This document shows, piece by piece, positions 8,512 to 17,163 of a stretch of 41,891 nt of DNA. The DNA is taken from contig JAHKAM010000052.1 in assembly GCA_018826515.1 (NCBI GenBank), positions 1-41,891 of the forward strand, given 5' to 3'. How positions within the stretch are numbered: position 1 is the first letter of the stretch; each line of letters starts with the position of its first letter. Position numbers and translations under genes: made by a program. Under the pieces are notes generated by a model. That model was not told the DNA's origin. It worked only from the letters and a program-made list of their open reading frames with translations, and searched no databases. This stretch comes from Alphaproteobacteria bacterium (lineage in GTDB: Bacteria > Pseudomonadota > Alphaproteobacteria > Caulobacterales > Caulobacteraceae).

Positions 8512-9908
8512 CAGGCGGCCCCTCCCAGAGCAGCTAGCGCTTTGGCGACCAGGGACGCCTTTGATCCGTTCGAACCCTTGACCATGACGATGTCCCCGCG
8601 GCCGACCAGCATGGCGGCCTCGGCGGCCAGTTCGGCGGCGGTCTCGCGCCACAGACCCTGACGCGAGCCGGGCAGGTCGTCATAGAGCCGCTTCATCTCC
8701 GGTCCGGCGGCGTGGACCAGATCGATGCCGGCGGCGTCGATCGGCCCTGCCAGGCCCTCGTGCAGCGCTTCGGACTGGTCGCCCAGCTCCAGCATGTCGG
8801 TCAGGACCACGACCCGGCGACCGCCGGTGGCGGGCAGCGGCCGCGCGCCGAGGCTGCGGAAACCCGCCGCCATCGACAGCGGATTGGCGTTGTAGCTTTC
8901 GTCGATCAGGGTGAAGGCGCCGCCCGGGGCCGCGACTGTCAGGGTCTGGCCCCGACCCGACAGCGGCTGGAACTCGGACAGGGCGGCCAGCGCCGTGTCG
9001 AGCGGCACATCGAGCGCGTCCAGCATCAGCAGGACGCACAGGCTGTTCAGCCCCCAGTGATAGCCCGACTGGGCCAGCGGGAAGTCGATGGCCTTGCCGA
9101 ACAGCTCGGCGCGAACCCGCGCGCCCGTGTCGTGCGGCTGGAAATCAATCAGCCGGGCGTCACAGCCCGCCGCCGATCCAAAGGTCGTGATCCGGGCCCC
9201 GGCGCGACGCGCGCCTGCGTCCAGCACGGCGGCGAAGGCCACATCATTGTTGAAAACCGCGATCCCGTCGCCAGCCAGTCCCTCGAAGATGGACGCCTTC
9301 TCCGCCGCCACACCCGCCTCGCCGTCGGCGAAGGCCTCGATATGCACCGGTCCGACCGTGGTCACGCAGGCCGCGTGCGGCCGCACCAGTTTCGACAGCG
9401 GCGCGATCTCGCCCGGCGCGTTCATGCCGATCTCGAACACGGCGCGTTCGGTCGCGCGCGGCATCCGCGACAGGGTCAGGGGCACGCCGATATGGTTGTT
9501 GTAGCTCTTGATCGAGGCGTGGGACGGACCCGCCAGGTCCAGTCCGGCCTTGATCGCCTGGGTCACGCTGGTCTTGCCGACGGAGCCGGTGACCGCGCCG
9601 CGGCGGGCCGGGGTCCGGTCGCGCGCCGCCACCCCGAGGGCCTCGAGGCCGCGCAGCGTGTCCGCCACGATTACCGACGGACCGCCCTCGACCGCATGCT
9701 CGGCGAGAGCGCCCGTCGCACCGGCGGCGAAGGCGGCGGCGGCGAAATCATGCCCGTCCCGCGCGCCCTTCAGCGCGAGAAACAGATCGCCGGGGACGAT
9801 CTCGCGGCTGTTGTAGGTCAGACCGGTCGCGTCGAAGGCAGGACCGGACAGGGTCCCGCCCGTGGCGGCGACGATTTCGGCGGAGGTCCAGAGCGGTCGG
9901 TCAGGCAT
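8511..9908 (-). CDS. murF: MurF, UDP-MurNAc-tripeptide:D-Ala-D-Ala ligase
   Basis: A 465-residue Mur ligase that attaches D-Ala-D-Ala to the tripeptide precursor in the cytoplasm. The P-loop is TGSVGKTS at 107-114, and [14 protein letters not shown] and [13 protein letters not shown] follow in family order. The start is the ATG at 9908 ([12 protein letters not shown]), which overlaps the end of murE by 8 nt. The stop overlaps the mraY start by one base. Confidence 0.96.
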   Translation of the reverse strand: MPDRPLWTSAEIVAATGGTLSGPAFDATGLTYNSREIVPGDLFLALKGARDGHDFAAAAFAAGATGALAEHAVEGGPSVIVADTLRGLEALGVAARDRTPARRGAVTGSVGKTSVTQAIKAGLDLAGPSHASIKSYNNHIGVPLTLSRMPRATERAVFEIGMNAPGEIAPLSKLVRPHAACVTTVGPVHIEAFADGEAGVAAEKASIFEGLAGDGIAVFNNDVAFAAVLDAGARRAGARITTFGSAAGCDARLIDFQPHDTGARVRAELFGKAIDFPLAQSGYHWGLNSLCVLLMLDALDVPLDTALAALSEFQPLSGRGQTLTVAAPGGAFTLIDESYNANPLSMAAGFRSLGARPLPATGGRRVVVLTDMLELGDQSEALHEGLAGPIDAAGIDLVHAAGPEMKRLYDDLPGSRQGLWRETAAELAAEAAMLVGRGDIVMVKGSNGSKASLVAKALAALGGAA

Positions 9909-11358
9909 GGAGGCGCAGGGCTTCGGCGGCTTCGGCGGCGTCGTCGAACGGATGGGTGGCACCGCCGACGATCTGACCCTGCTCATGCCCTTTTCCGGCG
10001 ATGATCACCACATCTCCGTCGCCCATCATGTCGATGGCCTCGCGAATGGCTGTGCGCCGGTCGCCGATCTCGCGCGCGGCGGGACAGCCGACGCGGACGG
10101 CCTTGCGGATGGCGGCGGGATCCTCGGTGCGGGGATTGTCGTCGGTGACGATGGCGACGTCGGCCAGCCGACCGGCGATCTCGCCCATCAGCGGCCGCTT
10201 GGCCCGGTCGCGGTCGCCGCCGGCGCCGAACACCACGATCAGCCGGCCCGTCGCATGCGGCCGCAGCGCCTTCAGAACGGTCTCCAGCCCGTCGGGCGTA
10301 TGGGCATAGTCGACATAGACCTCGCCCCGCCCCGGTCCGGGAATGCGCTGCAGCCGGCCCTGCGCCCCCGTGATCTTCTCCAGCCCGGCCAGCACCCGAT
10401 CGGGCGTCTCTCCGGCGGCGATGCACAGGCCGGCGGCGACCAGGGCGTTCGAAGCCTGGAAGGCGCCGGCCAACGGCAGCAGCACCTGATGCAGCGAGCC
10501 GCGCACGTCGATGGTCAGACGCTGTCCCTCGGGCGTGGCCTGGCGGCCGATCAGCGACAGGTCCCGCCCCCGCTCGCCCACGCACAGGACGCCCAGTCCC
10601 GACATGATCGAAGCAGCGGCGAAGCTGGAATAGGCGTCGCTGTCCGCGTTCAGAACCGCCGTCCGGCCGCGCGGCAGCAGGGTCTCGAACAGGCGCAGCT
10701 TGGCCGCGCGATAGGCGTCCATGTCGCCGTGATAGTCGAGATGGTCCTGGGTCAGATTGGTGAAGGCCGCCGCCTGCAGCGACACCCCGTCCAGCCGGCG
10801 CTGGTCGATGCCGTGCGACGACGCCTCAAGCGCCAGATGGGTGACGCCGCTCGCCGCGAGATCGGCCAGCATCCGCGCCGCGTCGGCCGCGTCCGGACTG
10901 GTCAGACCGGGTCCTGTCAACGCCTGGTTAACGTTACCGTTTTGCGCCAAAACCCCCAGCGTCCCCATGCTCGCGGCATGCAGGCCGAGGGCGGCCCAGA
11001 TCTGGCGGCAGAAGGCGGCGACCGAGGTCTTGCCATTGGTGCCGGTGACGGCGACGCAGGTCGCCGGCTGGCTGCCGTAAAAGCCGCGCGCGGCGATGGC
11101 GTAGGCCCGGCGCACATCGCCCGAGGTGACCAGCACCGGGGCCAGGCCGGCGTCGGTGTCGGCGGGCGCCAGAACGGCGGCGGCGCCCTGCGACAGGGCC
11201 TGGGGAATGAAGGCGCGGCCGTCGGCGGCGCTGCCGGGCAGGGCCACGAACAGCGAGCCCGGCGCGACCTTGCGGCTGTCGGCCGTGACGCCGGTGATCA
11301 TCGGGTCGGCGCTCACGTCGCGGCGCAGCAGCTCGGAAAGCTTGATCGGGGCGCTCAT
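9901..11358 (-). CDS. murE: MurE, UDP-MurNAc-L-Ala-D-Glu:meso-diaminopimelate ligase
   Basis: A 485-residue Mur ligase with the P-loop GTNGKTS at 106-112 and the Asp/His motif DHLDYHGDMDAYRAAKLRLF cut at its usual place. The motif DNPR near residue 400 (TDDNPRTEDPA) is the signature of enzymes that use meso-diaminopimelate, so this organism should have DAP-type peptidoglycan. The ATG at 11358 overlaps the ftsI stop by 4 nt (ATGA). The far longer upstream frame is the shadow of ftsI. Confidence 0.96.
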   Translation of the reverse strand: MSAPIKLSELLRRDVSADPMITGVTADSRKVAPGSLFVALPGSAADGRAFIPQALSQGAAAVLAPADTDAGLAPVLVTSGDVRRAYAIAARGFYGSQPATCVAVTGTNGKTSVAAFCRQIWAALGLHAASMGTLGVLAQNGNVNQALTGPGLTSPDAADAARMLADLAASGVTHLALEASSHGIDQRRLDGVSLQAAAFTNLTQDHLDYHGDMDAYRAAKLRLFETLLPRGRTAVLNADSDAYSSFAAASIMSGLGVLCVGERGRDLSLIGRQATPEGQRLTIDVRGSLHQVLLPLAGAFQASNALVAAGLCIAAGETPDRVLAGLEKITGAQGRLQRIPGPGRGEVYVDYAHTPDGLETVLKALRPHATGRLIVVFGAGGDRDRAKRPLMGEIAGRLADVAIVTDDNPRTEDPAAIRKAVRVGCPAAREIGDRRTAIREAIDMMGDGDVVIIAGKGHEQGQIVGGATHPFDDAAEAAEALRLHA

Positions 11359-13091
11359 CGCCCGTCCCCTTCCAGGTCCTCGAAGGCCGGGATGCGGTCG
11401 CCCAGGGCGGTGCGATACGGGTCGGCGCGACGCGCGACATTGAGGAAGCCGGCGATCCGGTCGGCGATCCGGCCCACGGCCGGCGCCGCGACGAAACCGC
11501 CGGTGCGCGGGTAAGCCTGCGGCTCGTCGATCAGGACCAGAATCTGGTAGCGGCGGGCGTTGACGGGACCGTCGGCGGGGAAGACCCCGGCGAAGGTGCC
11601 GACGGCATGGGCGGTGGAATAGCGGCCGTTGACCGACTTGTTGGCCGAGCCGGTCTTGCCGCCGACGCGCAGGCCCGGCGCCTCGGCCCGACCGCCCGAG
11701 CCGCGCACGACGTTGCGGCGCATCAGATCCAGCATGGCCAGCGAGGTCTCCGGCCTCACGATCTGGCGCCCCCGGACCTCGGGGCGACCGCCCTTGCGCA
11801 GGGTCAGGGGGATGAACCGTCCGCCGTTGGTCAGGGCGCCCATGGCCGCGGCCATCTGCATCGGCGTAACGGAGATTCCATAGCCGAACGACAGGGAGGC
11901 CAGGGTCGAGTCCGACCACTCGCCCGGCACGATCGGGGCTTCCGACCGGATTTCGAACGGGGCCCGCGACATCAGGCCGAAGCGGTCGAAATAGTCGCGC
12001 ATCACCCGCGGGCCCATCTGGGTCGACAGCAGGGAGGTGCCGATGTTGGACGAGTGGAGATAGACCTCCTCCAGCGTCATCACCTTGTTCTGGGCGTGGA
12101 AGTCGGTGATCCGCCGGCTGCCGATCTGCAGCGCCTCGGAGGCGTCCAGCAGGGTGTTCATGTCGGCCCGGCCGGTGTCGATGGCGGCGGCGACGGTGAA
12201 GGTCTTGAACACCGACCCCATCTCATAGGTGGCGGCGGTGGCCAGGTTGCGCGAGTTGGAGGCCGGCCAGCTGGCCATGCCCAGGACCTCGCCGGTCTGG
12301 ACGTCGGTGATGATGCCCACGGCGCCCTTGGCCTCGCTGGCCTCTGCGGCGGCGGCCAGTTCGTTTTCGAGCACGCCCTGGACGCGCAGATCGATGGAGA
12401 TCTGGAAGCTTTCCCCGCGCGCGCCGGCCGCCCGGATCTCGTCGTTGAAGGCGCGCTCGGCGGCGGACAGGCCGACCCCGCCGGTGTCGACATTGCCGAT
12501 CACATGCCGCGCCGACTCGCCCAGCGGATGGACGCGCACGTCCTCGGGCTCGAAGCTGACGCCGCCGAGGGCCAGATTGTGAAGCGCCACCTTCTCGCGC
12601 GGCGTCAGGCGGTTGACGACCAGCAGCCGCCGGTCGCCGTACAGGGCCGCGTCGAGCCGGGTCTTCGAGACCCGCGGCAGGGCGCGCCGGATCTCGGTCG
12701 CCGCGGCCCGACGATCCCAGACCTCGGCCGGATCGATATAGAGACCGTAATGGACGATGTTGGTGGCCAGCAGGGCGCCGTTGCGGTCGATCAGGTCGGC
12801 GCGGACCACCGCATTGGGATCGCTCGCCACACCGCCGCCGCCGCCCGCTCTCAGCACGGCGGCATGGATGGCGCCCAGACTCAGACAGACGAACACCGCC
12901 GAGAACACGGACAGGATGACGAAGATACGAACCCGGGTGTCTTCCTCGGGCCGGGCGTCGGCATGGGCGCGGCCGAAGGCATGCTCGACCCACCACATGG
13001 CCTCGGTCAGCCAGCGCCACGACGGCGTGAACCGGCGCACGCCCCAGGACGGAACCGGCCGCGGGCCGACGTGGGGATCATGCGCGCTCAC
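11355..13091 (-). CDS. ftsI: FtsI (PBP3), septal peptidoglycan transpeptidase
   Basis: A 578-residue class B penicillin-binding protein. It has a ~50-residue cytoplasmic head, one membrane helix around 55-80, a dimerisation domain, and a C-terminal transpeptidase domain with the three active-site motifs: SVFK (S293), SSN (347-349) and KTG (479-481). It crosslinks septal peptidoglycan together with FtsW. The start at 13091 overlaps the ftsL stop by 4 nt, and its stop overlaps the murE start by 4 nt, so the genes are translationally coupled. Confidence 0.96.
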   Translation of the reverse strand: MSAHDPHVGPRPVPSWGVRRFTPSWRWLTEAMWWVEHAFGRAHADARPEEDTRVRIFVILSVFSAVFVCLSLGAIHAAVLRAGGGGGVASDPNAVVRADLIDRNGALLATNIVHYGLYIDPAEVWDRRAAATEIRRALPRVSKTRLDAALYGDRRLLVVNRLTPREKVALHNLALGGVSFEPEDVRVHPLGESARHVIGNVDTGGVGLSAAERAFNDEIRAAGARGESFQISIDLRVQGVLENELAAAAEASEAKGAVGIITDVQTGEVLGMASWPASNSRNLATAATYEMGSVFKTFTVAAAIDTGRADMNTLLDASEALQIGSRRITDFHAQNKVMTLEEVYLHSSNIGTSLLSTQMGPRVMRDYFDRFGLMSRAPFEIRSEAPIVPGEWSDSTLASLSFGYGISVTPMQMAAAMGALTNGGRFIPLTLRKGGRPEVRGRQIVRPETSLAMLDLMRRNVVRGSGGRAEAPGLRVGGKTGSANKSVNGRYSTAHAVGTFAGVFPADGPVNARRYQILVLIDEPQAYPRTGGFVAAPAVGRIADRIAGFLNVARRADPYRTALGDRIPAFEDLEGDGR

Positions 13092-13507
13092 GGCTCGTCT
13101 CCCGCGGCGGGATCGGCGACGGGCGCGTCAGCGGGCGCCGGCGGCGTCGGGGCGACGATGACCGGACGGGGCTCGGGGATCGGGGCCAGGTTCGGCAGGT
13201 TCTCGGCCCGGGCCTGGCGATGCACGTCGACAGGACCCAGGCCCGCGCCGCGCGACAGGGCTTCCAGACGGGTCGGTCGTTCCAGCCGCGCTACCTCGGC
13301 GCGCAGCAGACGCACGCGCTGGCCGTTGTCACTGATCTGGCGCTCCAGATCGGCGATGCGGGCGCTCTCGCGGGCCGCGGCCGCCTTGGCCACATAGACC
13401 GAGAAGACCATGGCCGCGACCAGCAGCACGCCGATGATCTCGATCCAGCGGACGCCGCGGATCTTCCAGGCGAACAGCCGGTTCAGGGTGGCGACGGCCG
13501 TGCTCAT
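13088..13507 (-). CDS. ftsL: FtsL-type cell division protein
   Basis: A 139-residue bitopic protein. A short cytoplasmic head, one membrane helix around residues 25-43 ([20 protein letters not shown]) and a heptad-like coiled coil to about residue 80 fit FtsL. A proline-rich tail ([11 protein letters not shown] and on) follows, longer than in the E. coli protein. FtsL works with FtsB and FtsQ in the divisome to activate FtsWI. The sequence family is weakly conserved, so position between rsmH and ftsI carries much of the weight. The ATG at 13507 overlaps the rsmH stop (ATGA). Confidence 0.88.
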   Translation of the reverse strand: MSTAVATLNRLFAWKIRGVRWIEIIGVLLVAAMVFSVYVAKAAAARESARIADLERQISDNGQRVRLLRAEVARLERPTRLEALSRGAGLGPVDVHRQARAENLPNLAPIPEPRPVIVAPTPPAPADAPVADPAAGDEP

Positions 13508-14457
13508 GCGGCGATCCTCCCCCACGGGGCCGCCTCGGTGCGGACGGCGGCGCGCAGCTTGGCCGAGCGGGCGCGGGGATTGCCGGCCCGTTCCGCGTCG
13601 CCGGCCTCGCGCGCGCCCTTGAATGACAGGGTGAAGCTGGGCTTGCGGGTCTCGATCGCCACGGGGGCGTGGCGCGAACCGCCCGGCGCATTGCCGGTGC
13701 GCTCGGTCAGGAAGGCCTTGACGATCCGGTCCTCCAGCGAATGGAAGGTCACAACCGCCAGCCGGCCGCCGGGCGACAGGGCCGCCTCGGCCGCCTCCAG
13801 CCCGGCGCGCAGCTCGCTCAGCTCGTCATTGACGGCGATGCGCAGGGCCTGAAACACGCGCGTGGCCGGATGGATCGGCGCGCCCCGGCGGCCGCCCAGG
13901 GCCTTCTCGACCACGTCCGCCAGATCCAGGGTGCGCTCGAAGGGCCGCTCGGCCCGGCGGCGCAGGATGGCCGTGGCCACCCGGCCCGACTGACGCTCGT
14001 CGCCGTACAGTTTGAAGATATGGGCCATCGGCCCGTGGTCCCAGCCGTTGACGATGTCGGCGGCGGTCTCGCCTTCGTCGCCCATCCGCATGTCCAGCGG
14101 CCCGTCGCGCATGAAGGAGAAGCCGCGCTCGGCCTGGTCCAGCTGCATCGAGGACACGCCGATGTCGAACACCACCCCGTCCAGCCGCGCCTCGCCGCTG
14201 TCGGCGAAGGCTTCGGCCAGGCCTGAGAAGGGCGTCCGCACCAGCCGGAATTTGCCGGGATAGTCGTTGGCCACCGCATCGGCGTGCGGCTGCACCGTCG
14301 GATCGCGGTCCAGCCCGATCACCGTCGCCCCGGTCGCCAGAATGGCGCGGGTATAGCCGCCGGCTCCGAAGGTGGCGTCGATGATCACGTCGCCGGCGCG
14401 CGGGGCCAGGGCCTCCATCACCTCGGCCAGCAGGACGGGGGCGTGGGGGGCCGTCAT
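13504..14457 (-). CDS. rsmH: RsmH (MraW), 16S rRNA N4-methylcytidine-1402 methyltransferase
   Basis: A 317-residue SAM-dependent methyltransferase acting on C1402 in the decoding centre of 16S rRNA. The start motif [13 protein letters not shown], the SAM-binding [20 protein letters not shown], and the central [19 protein letters not shown] are characteristic. The C-terminal block [15 protein letters not shown] is also present. The ATG at 14457 overlaps the mraZ stop by 4 nt. A much longer upstream frame is the mraZ shadow. Confidence 0.96.
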   Translation of the reverse strand: MTAPHAPVLLAEVMEALAPRAGDVIIDATFGAGGYTRAILATGATVIGLDRDPTVQPHADAVANDYPGKFRLVRTPFSGLAEAFADSGEARLDGVVFDIGVSSMQLDQAERGFSFMRDGPLDMRMGDEGETAADIVNGWDHGPMAHIFKLYGDERQSGRVATAILRRRAERPFERTLDLADVVEKALGGRRGAPIHPATRVFQALRIAVNDELSELRAGLEAAEAALSPGGRLAVVTFHSLEDRIVKAFLTERTGNAPGGSRHAPVAIETRKPSFTLSFKGAREAGDAERAGNPRARSAKLRAAVRTEAAPWGRIAA

Positions 14458-14888
14458 GCCTCCTCCCCGTTCATGACCTGCCGGGCCAGGGCGCGGCGGG
14501 CCCCGAGCCGGGCCTTCCAGCGCGCCCGGTCCCAGATCTGGAAGCGGGGGCCCAGGCCGACGATGACCACGTCCTCGCCCAGTCCGGCGTCCTGACACAG
14601 GCTCTCGGGCAGGGTGATCCGGCCGCCGCCGTCGTACGAGAGGGGCCGCTGGCCGGCGTAGAAGGTCTCTTCCAGGGCTGTGCGCTTGTCGCTGCCGAAC
14701 GGCAGGGCCTCGATCCGGGCGACATATTCGGCCATCAGCCGGTCGCCGCCGGCCTCCAGGCAATCATCGGCGAGGGCGAAGAAGCAGAAGACGCCGTGCT
14801 CGGCGCCATTGTCGGCGGTGCGGAACTCCTGCGGGATCAGCAGGCGCCGCTTGCCGTCCAATTGTTTCTCGTAGGTCGAGAGAAACAC
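14454..14888 (-). CDS. mraZ: MraZ, transcriptional regulator of the dcw operon
   Basis: A 144-residue protein with two SpoVT/AbrB-like halves, each with the Asp/Arg core: [13 protein letters not shown] near residues 10-22 and [12 protein letters not shown] near 85-96. MraZ forms a ring and binds repeated TGGG-type boxes upstream of its own operon, usually as a repressor. I place the start at the GTG at 14888 ([15 protein letters not shown]), which matches the family N-terminus. An upstream TTG at 14969 would add 27 unlike residues. The putative operator is 87-121 nt upstream of this start. Confidence 0.92.
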   Translation of the reverse strand: MFLSTYEKQLDGKRRLLIPQEFRTADNGAEHGVFCFFALADDCLEAGGDRLMAEYVARIEALPFGSDKRTALEETFYAGQRPLSYDGGGRITLPESLCQDAGLGEDVVIVGLGPRFQIWDRARWKARLGARRALARQVMNGEEA

Positions 14889-14974
14889 GCCTGCCCCAAA
14901 CTCGGACCCTTCGATCCGCCCCTCTGATCCCCGTGAACAATCACGCGGCGCAAACCAACCCCACGCCAAGCGTC

Positions 14975-15009
14975 TGGGATAGCATGGGATGAAATGGGTC
15001 TCAATGGGA
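14975..15009. promoter_or_regulatory. MraZ operator: four TGGGN boxes at 10-nt spacing
   Basis: On the plus strand TGGGA, TGGGA, TGGGT and TGGGA start at 14975, 14985, 14995 and 15005, an exact 10-nt period. TGGGN boxes separated by 5 nt are the established MraZ binding pattern, and the position upstream of mraZ fits autoregulation. The boxes read on the strand opposite to the operon. A GANTC site (GAGTC, 15039-15043) lies just upstream, which could allow CcrM methylation in this bacterial group. The rest of 14889-15208 shows no gene that I can support. Confidence 0.85.
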
Positions 15010-15208
15010 TTAGTTGACGCCAGTTAACCTCAACAGCGGAGTCCAGACCTGTAGAAGCGTGAACAGACGCAGAACATCCTCAGTATTAACAGGCTGTGGA
15101 CCAATCCTCCGCCGCATTGCGGGCCAAAGGGTTAACGGCTGACGGGCGGGATCGGGGTCCGGCCCGCCGTGCGGCGGAACCGCCGTCCGCGGCGCGGGTT
15201 TCGCTGCC

Positions 15209-15385
15209 ATGGCAGACAAGCCCGTTCCCGCTGATCCCACCAAGCCGATGTCGCCGCAGGCCGTCGACGGCGCCGTGGTCGTCCATGACCCGCCGGAGGC
15301 CGCCATGAATCTGACGGCGGACGCAGCGGAGATTTCCGGTCTCCGGCTGATCGACGCCGCCGACAAGGCCCGCAAGCGCTTCTAG
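15209..15385 (+). CDS. Small hypothetical protein, 58 aa
   Basis: The ATG at 15209 opens a 58-codon frame ending with TAG at 15383-15385. The protein starts MADKPVPADPTKPMSPQAVD and ends DAADKARKRF. It is acidic in the middle and basic at the end, with no membrane segment or signal peptide. Third codon positions are strongly G/C, as in the neighbouring genes, which favours coding. I see no convincing Shine-Dalgarno sequence. It lies between the mraZ promoter region and the 3' end of rnpB, reading toward rnpB. No function can be assigned. Confidence 0.5.
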   Translation: MADKPVPADPTKPMSPQAVDGAVVVHDPPEAAMNLTADAAEISGLRLIDAADKARKRF

Positions 15386-15448
15386 CGCCCAGGCGGCGCT
15401 CAAGCAGCGAGCGACCGCGTCGCGAGCGGTAGCGCCCCCGAAAATTAT

Positions 15449-15824
15449 GTCAGACGGCCTGTAAGCCGGGTTCTGTACCGCCCGAAAGCGGTGACGATCA
15501 TTCCTCTGGACCGCCCGTTGCCGGACGGTTCTCGCGACCTACCCGGACGCCTCGGGCGGTGAACCCTGCGGTCGAAACCGCGCGACATCCCTATTCGGTC
15601 TTGCTCCAGGCGGGGCTTGCCATGCCGTCCCTGTTGCCAGGCACGCGGTGGGCTCTTACCCCACCCTTTCACCCTTCCCTGCCTCGCGAGGCAGGCGGTT
15701 TGCTTTCTGTGGCGCTATCCCTCGGGTCGCCCCGGGCGGGTGTTGCCCGCCGCCTCTTCACCGTGGAGCCCGGACTTTCCTCGACAGAGGCATAACCCCC
15801 GCCGCGACCGCCCGGCCGTCTGAC
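15449..15824 (-). ncRNA. rnpB: RNase P RNA (class A)
   Basis: RNA of about 376 nt, catalytic part of RNase P, which trims 5' leaders from pre-tRNAs. On the minus strand the conserved blocks appear in order: GAGGAAAGTCCGGGCTCC near the 5' end, GGGTGAAAGGGTGGGGTAAG then GCCCACCG in the middle, TAGGTCGCGAGAACC further on, and the 3' block AGAACCCGGCTTACAGGCC. Helix P1 is given by GTCAGACGGCC at the 5' end and its complement at the 3' end, which fixes the limits. Several short ORFs over this stretch are artefacts. Confidence 0.95.
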
Positions 15825-15862
15825 GGAGGCGTGATGCGCTGGATGGCGACGGAGGTCAACGT

Positions 15863-15916
15863 TCTCCCTCCCCTTCATGGGGAGGGACGGCGAGGCGCAG
15901 CCGAGCCCGGGTGGGG
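15863..15916. repeat. Inverted repeat, left copy, at the 3' end of the DUF559 gene
   Basis: About 54 nt, starting TCTCCCTCCCCTTCATGGGG and ending GAGCCCGGGTGGGG. It is the inverted partner of 16327-16381, with most positions matching. Each copy holds a small internal hairpin (CTCCCC ... GGGGAG). The last 13 codons and the stop codon of the DUF559 gene lie within this copy and encode the Pro/Arg-rich tail. A related start (CCTCCCCTTCAGGGGAGG) appears again at the end of the window. Confidence 0.8.
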
Positions 15917-16255
15917 CACGCCAGCCCCAAGCTCGGTCCTGATCCGCTCCATCACCCAGTCGATGTGATCGCGCACCGCCGCATTGGTGAACCTCAGTGT
16001 CCGGTAGCCTTCGCGGAGCAGCACGGCGTCACGCGTCCGGTCATGCTCTCCGCGGTGCTCATGCATCTGCCCGTCGACCTCGATGACCAGCCGGCTCCGG
16101 TGGCAGACGAAGTCCAGGAAGTAGCCGCGGAACGGTGTCTGCCGCCGAAAGTGGCGGCCTTCGGCGCGAAGCCGTCGCAGTGACTTCCAGAGCCGAAGCT
16201 CAGGCGGCGTCATCGCCTTGCGCATGGCGCGCGCCTTTTCGATCGCAGGATCCAT
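15875..16255 (-). CDS. DUF559 domain protein, Vsr-like endonuclease fold
   Basis: A 126-residue protein of the DUF559 family, small restriction-like nucleases related to very-short-patch repair endonucleases. The pattern RAMRKAMTPPELRLW, then FRRQTPFRGYFLDFVC, IEVDGQMHEH and RDAVLLREGYRTLRF is diagnostic; D and E/D residues in FLDFVC and IEVDGQ are the likely metal site. The ATG at 16255 has a good Shine-Dalgarno sequence (GGAGG, 5 nt away). The last 13 residues are encoded by the left inverted repeat. Inverted repeats on both sides suggest that gene and repeats moved as a unit. The actual substrate is unknown. Confidence 0.88.
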   Translation of the reverse strand: MDPAIEKARAMRKAMTPPELRLWKSLRRLRAEGRHFRRQTPFRGYFLDFVCHRSRLVIEVDGQMHEHRGEHDRTRDAVLLREGYRTLRFTNAAVRDHIDWVMERIRTELGAGVPHPGSAAPRRPSP

Positions 16256-16265
16256 GACCGCCTCC

Positions 16266-16304
16266 GATTGTATGATTTATACAATCATTGGCTGCATCAG
16301 TCAA
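16266..16304 (-). promoter_or_regulatory. Promoter of the DUF559 gene with a palindrome over the -10 box
   Basis: On the minus strand TTGACT (16299-16304) and TATAAA (16276-16281) are 17 nt apart, a near-consensus sigma-70 promoter. A perfect 8-bp inverted repeat, GATTGTAT-N5-ATACAATC (16266-16286), covers the -10 box and the expected start, so a dimeric repressor could act here. The predicted leader is only ~14 nt. AT content is clearly higher than in the surroundings. Confidence 0.65.
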
Positions 16305-16326
16305 ACAGCGCGGCGGCTGGACAATT

Positions 16327-16381
16327 CCCCACCCGGGCTCGCCTGCGGCTCGCCGTCCCTCCCCACTTCGGGGGAGGGAGA
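16327..16381. repeat. Inverted repeat, right copy, upstream of the DUF559 gene
   Basis: About 55 nt, starting CCCCACCCGGGCTCGCC and ending GGGGGAGGGAGA; the reverse complement closely matches 15863-15916. It lies behind the DUF559 promoter and 18 nt before the end of the convergently positioned amidase stop codon at 16399. With the left copy it brackets ~410 bp holding one gene and its promoter. Confidence 0.8.
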
Positions 16382-16398
16382 GCGCGATGTCAGCGCCG

Positions 16399-17160
16399 CT
16401 AGTTCAACACCCCGGTCACGCTCTCCGCCGTCGCCAGTTGCAGCACCCCCATGAGGGTCGCCCGCGTCTCGCCGTCGGCGATCCCGTCGACCCGCGCCGG
16501 CCGCCAGTGGCGCTGGAAGGCCTCGATCGTCAGCCGGGTCGCCTCATCGTATTCGCCGCCCGGCGTCAGCCCATAGCCCAGCCGGTGCAGGCCGGCGCGC
16601 AGCACGATCACCCCCAGCCCCTCGTCGCCGACGGCCAGCGGCGCGCCCAGGGCCGCGATCCGCTCGGGCGCCGGCTCGAACCACAGGCCATGCCCGACAG
16701 CGGCCAACCGTTTCCATGGAAACAACTCGCCCGGATCCTGCTTGCGCTCGGGGGCCAGGTCGGAATGGCCGATGATGCGGGCGTCGGGGATGGTCCAGCG
16801 GGTGCGGATATCGCTGATCAGGCCGATCACGGCGTCGATCTGGCCCCCGGGAAAGTCACGATAGCCGAACTCATGGCCGGGGTTGACGATCTCGATGCCT
16901 ATGGAGGCGGCGTTGCAGTCGGTCTCGCCCTGCCAAGCCCCCCTGCCCGCGTGCCAGGCGCGACGCTCTTCAGCGACCAGCCGCAGGATGGAGCCGTCCT
17001 CGTCGACGACATAGTGGGCCGAGACCTTCGCCTCGGGATCGCGCAGGCGGGCGATCGCCTCATCCGCCGTGCGCATGCCGGTATAGTGCAGCACCAGCAT
17101 GTCCGGCGGGCCGCGGCGGGCGTCGAAATTGGGGGACGGCGCGTCCTTGACGGTCAGCAC
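16399..17160 (-). CDS. N-acetylmuramoyl-L-alanine amidase (Amidase_2, AmiD-like) with peptidoglycan-binding domain
   Basis: A 253-residue zinc amidase that cuts the bond between MurNAc and L-Ala, mainly in muropeptide recycling or turnover. The zinc ligands are visible as H25 (VLHYTG), H132 (IGHSD) and D142 (QDPG), with the same 10-residue H-to-D spacing as E. coli AmiD. Residues 175-240 form a PG_binding_1 domain (HRLGYGLTPGGEYDEATR). I see no signal peptide, so it may be cytoplasmic or use another route. The frame is 3 nt from the upstream small membrane-protein gene, suggesting one transcript. Confidence 0.88.
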   Translation of the reverse strand: MLTVKDAPSPNFDARRGPPDMLVLHYTGMRTADEAIARLRDPEAKVSAHYVVDEDGSILRLVAEERRAWHAGRGAWQGETDCNAASIGIEIVNPGHEFGYRDFPGGQIDAVIGLISDIRTRWTIPDARIIGHSDLAPERKQDPGELFPWKRLAAVGHGLWFEPAPERIAALGAPLAVGDEGLGVIVLRAGLHRLGYGLTPGGEYDEATRLTIEAFQRHWRPARVDGIADGETRATLMGVLQLATAESVTGVLN

Positions 17161-17163
17161 CGG

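Noticed and set aside
6466..8661. Plus-strand frame of 731 codons across murD and mraY
   Set aside because: It is rich in Asp, Gln, Gly and Arg with no family pattern, as expected for the shadow of high-GC genes on the other strand.
15010..15030. TTGA-N6-TTAA as a CtrA box before mraZ
   Set aside because: The spacing is 6 and not the expected 7, and one half is changed, so I do not claim a CtrA site.
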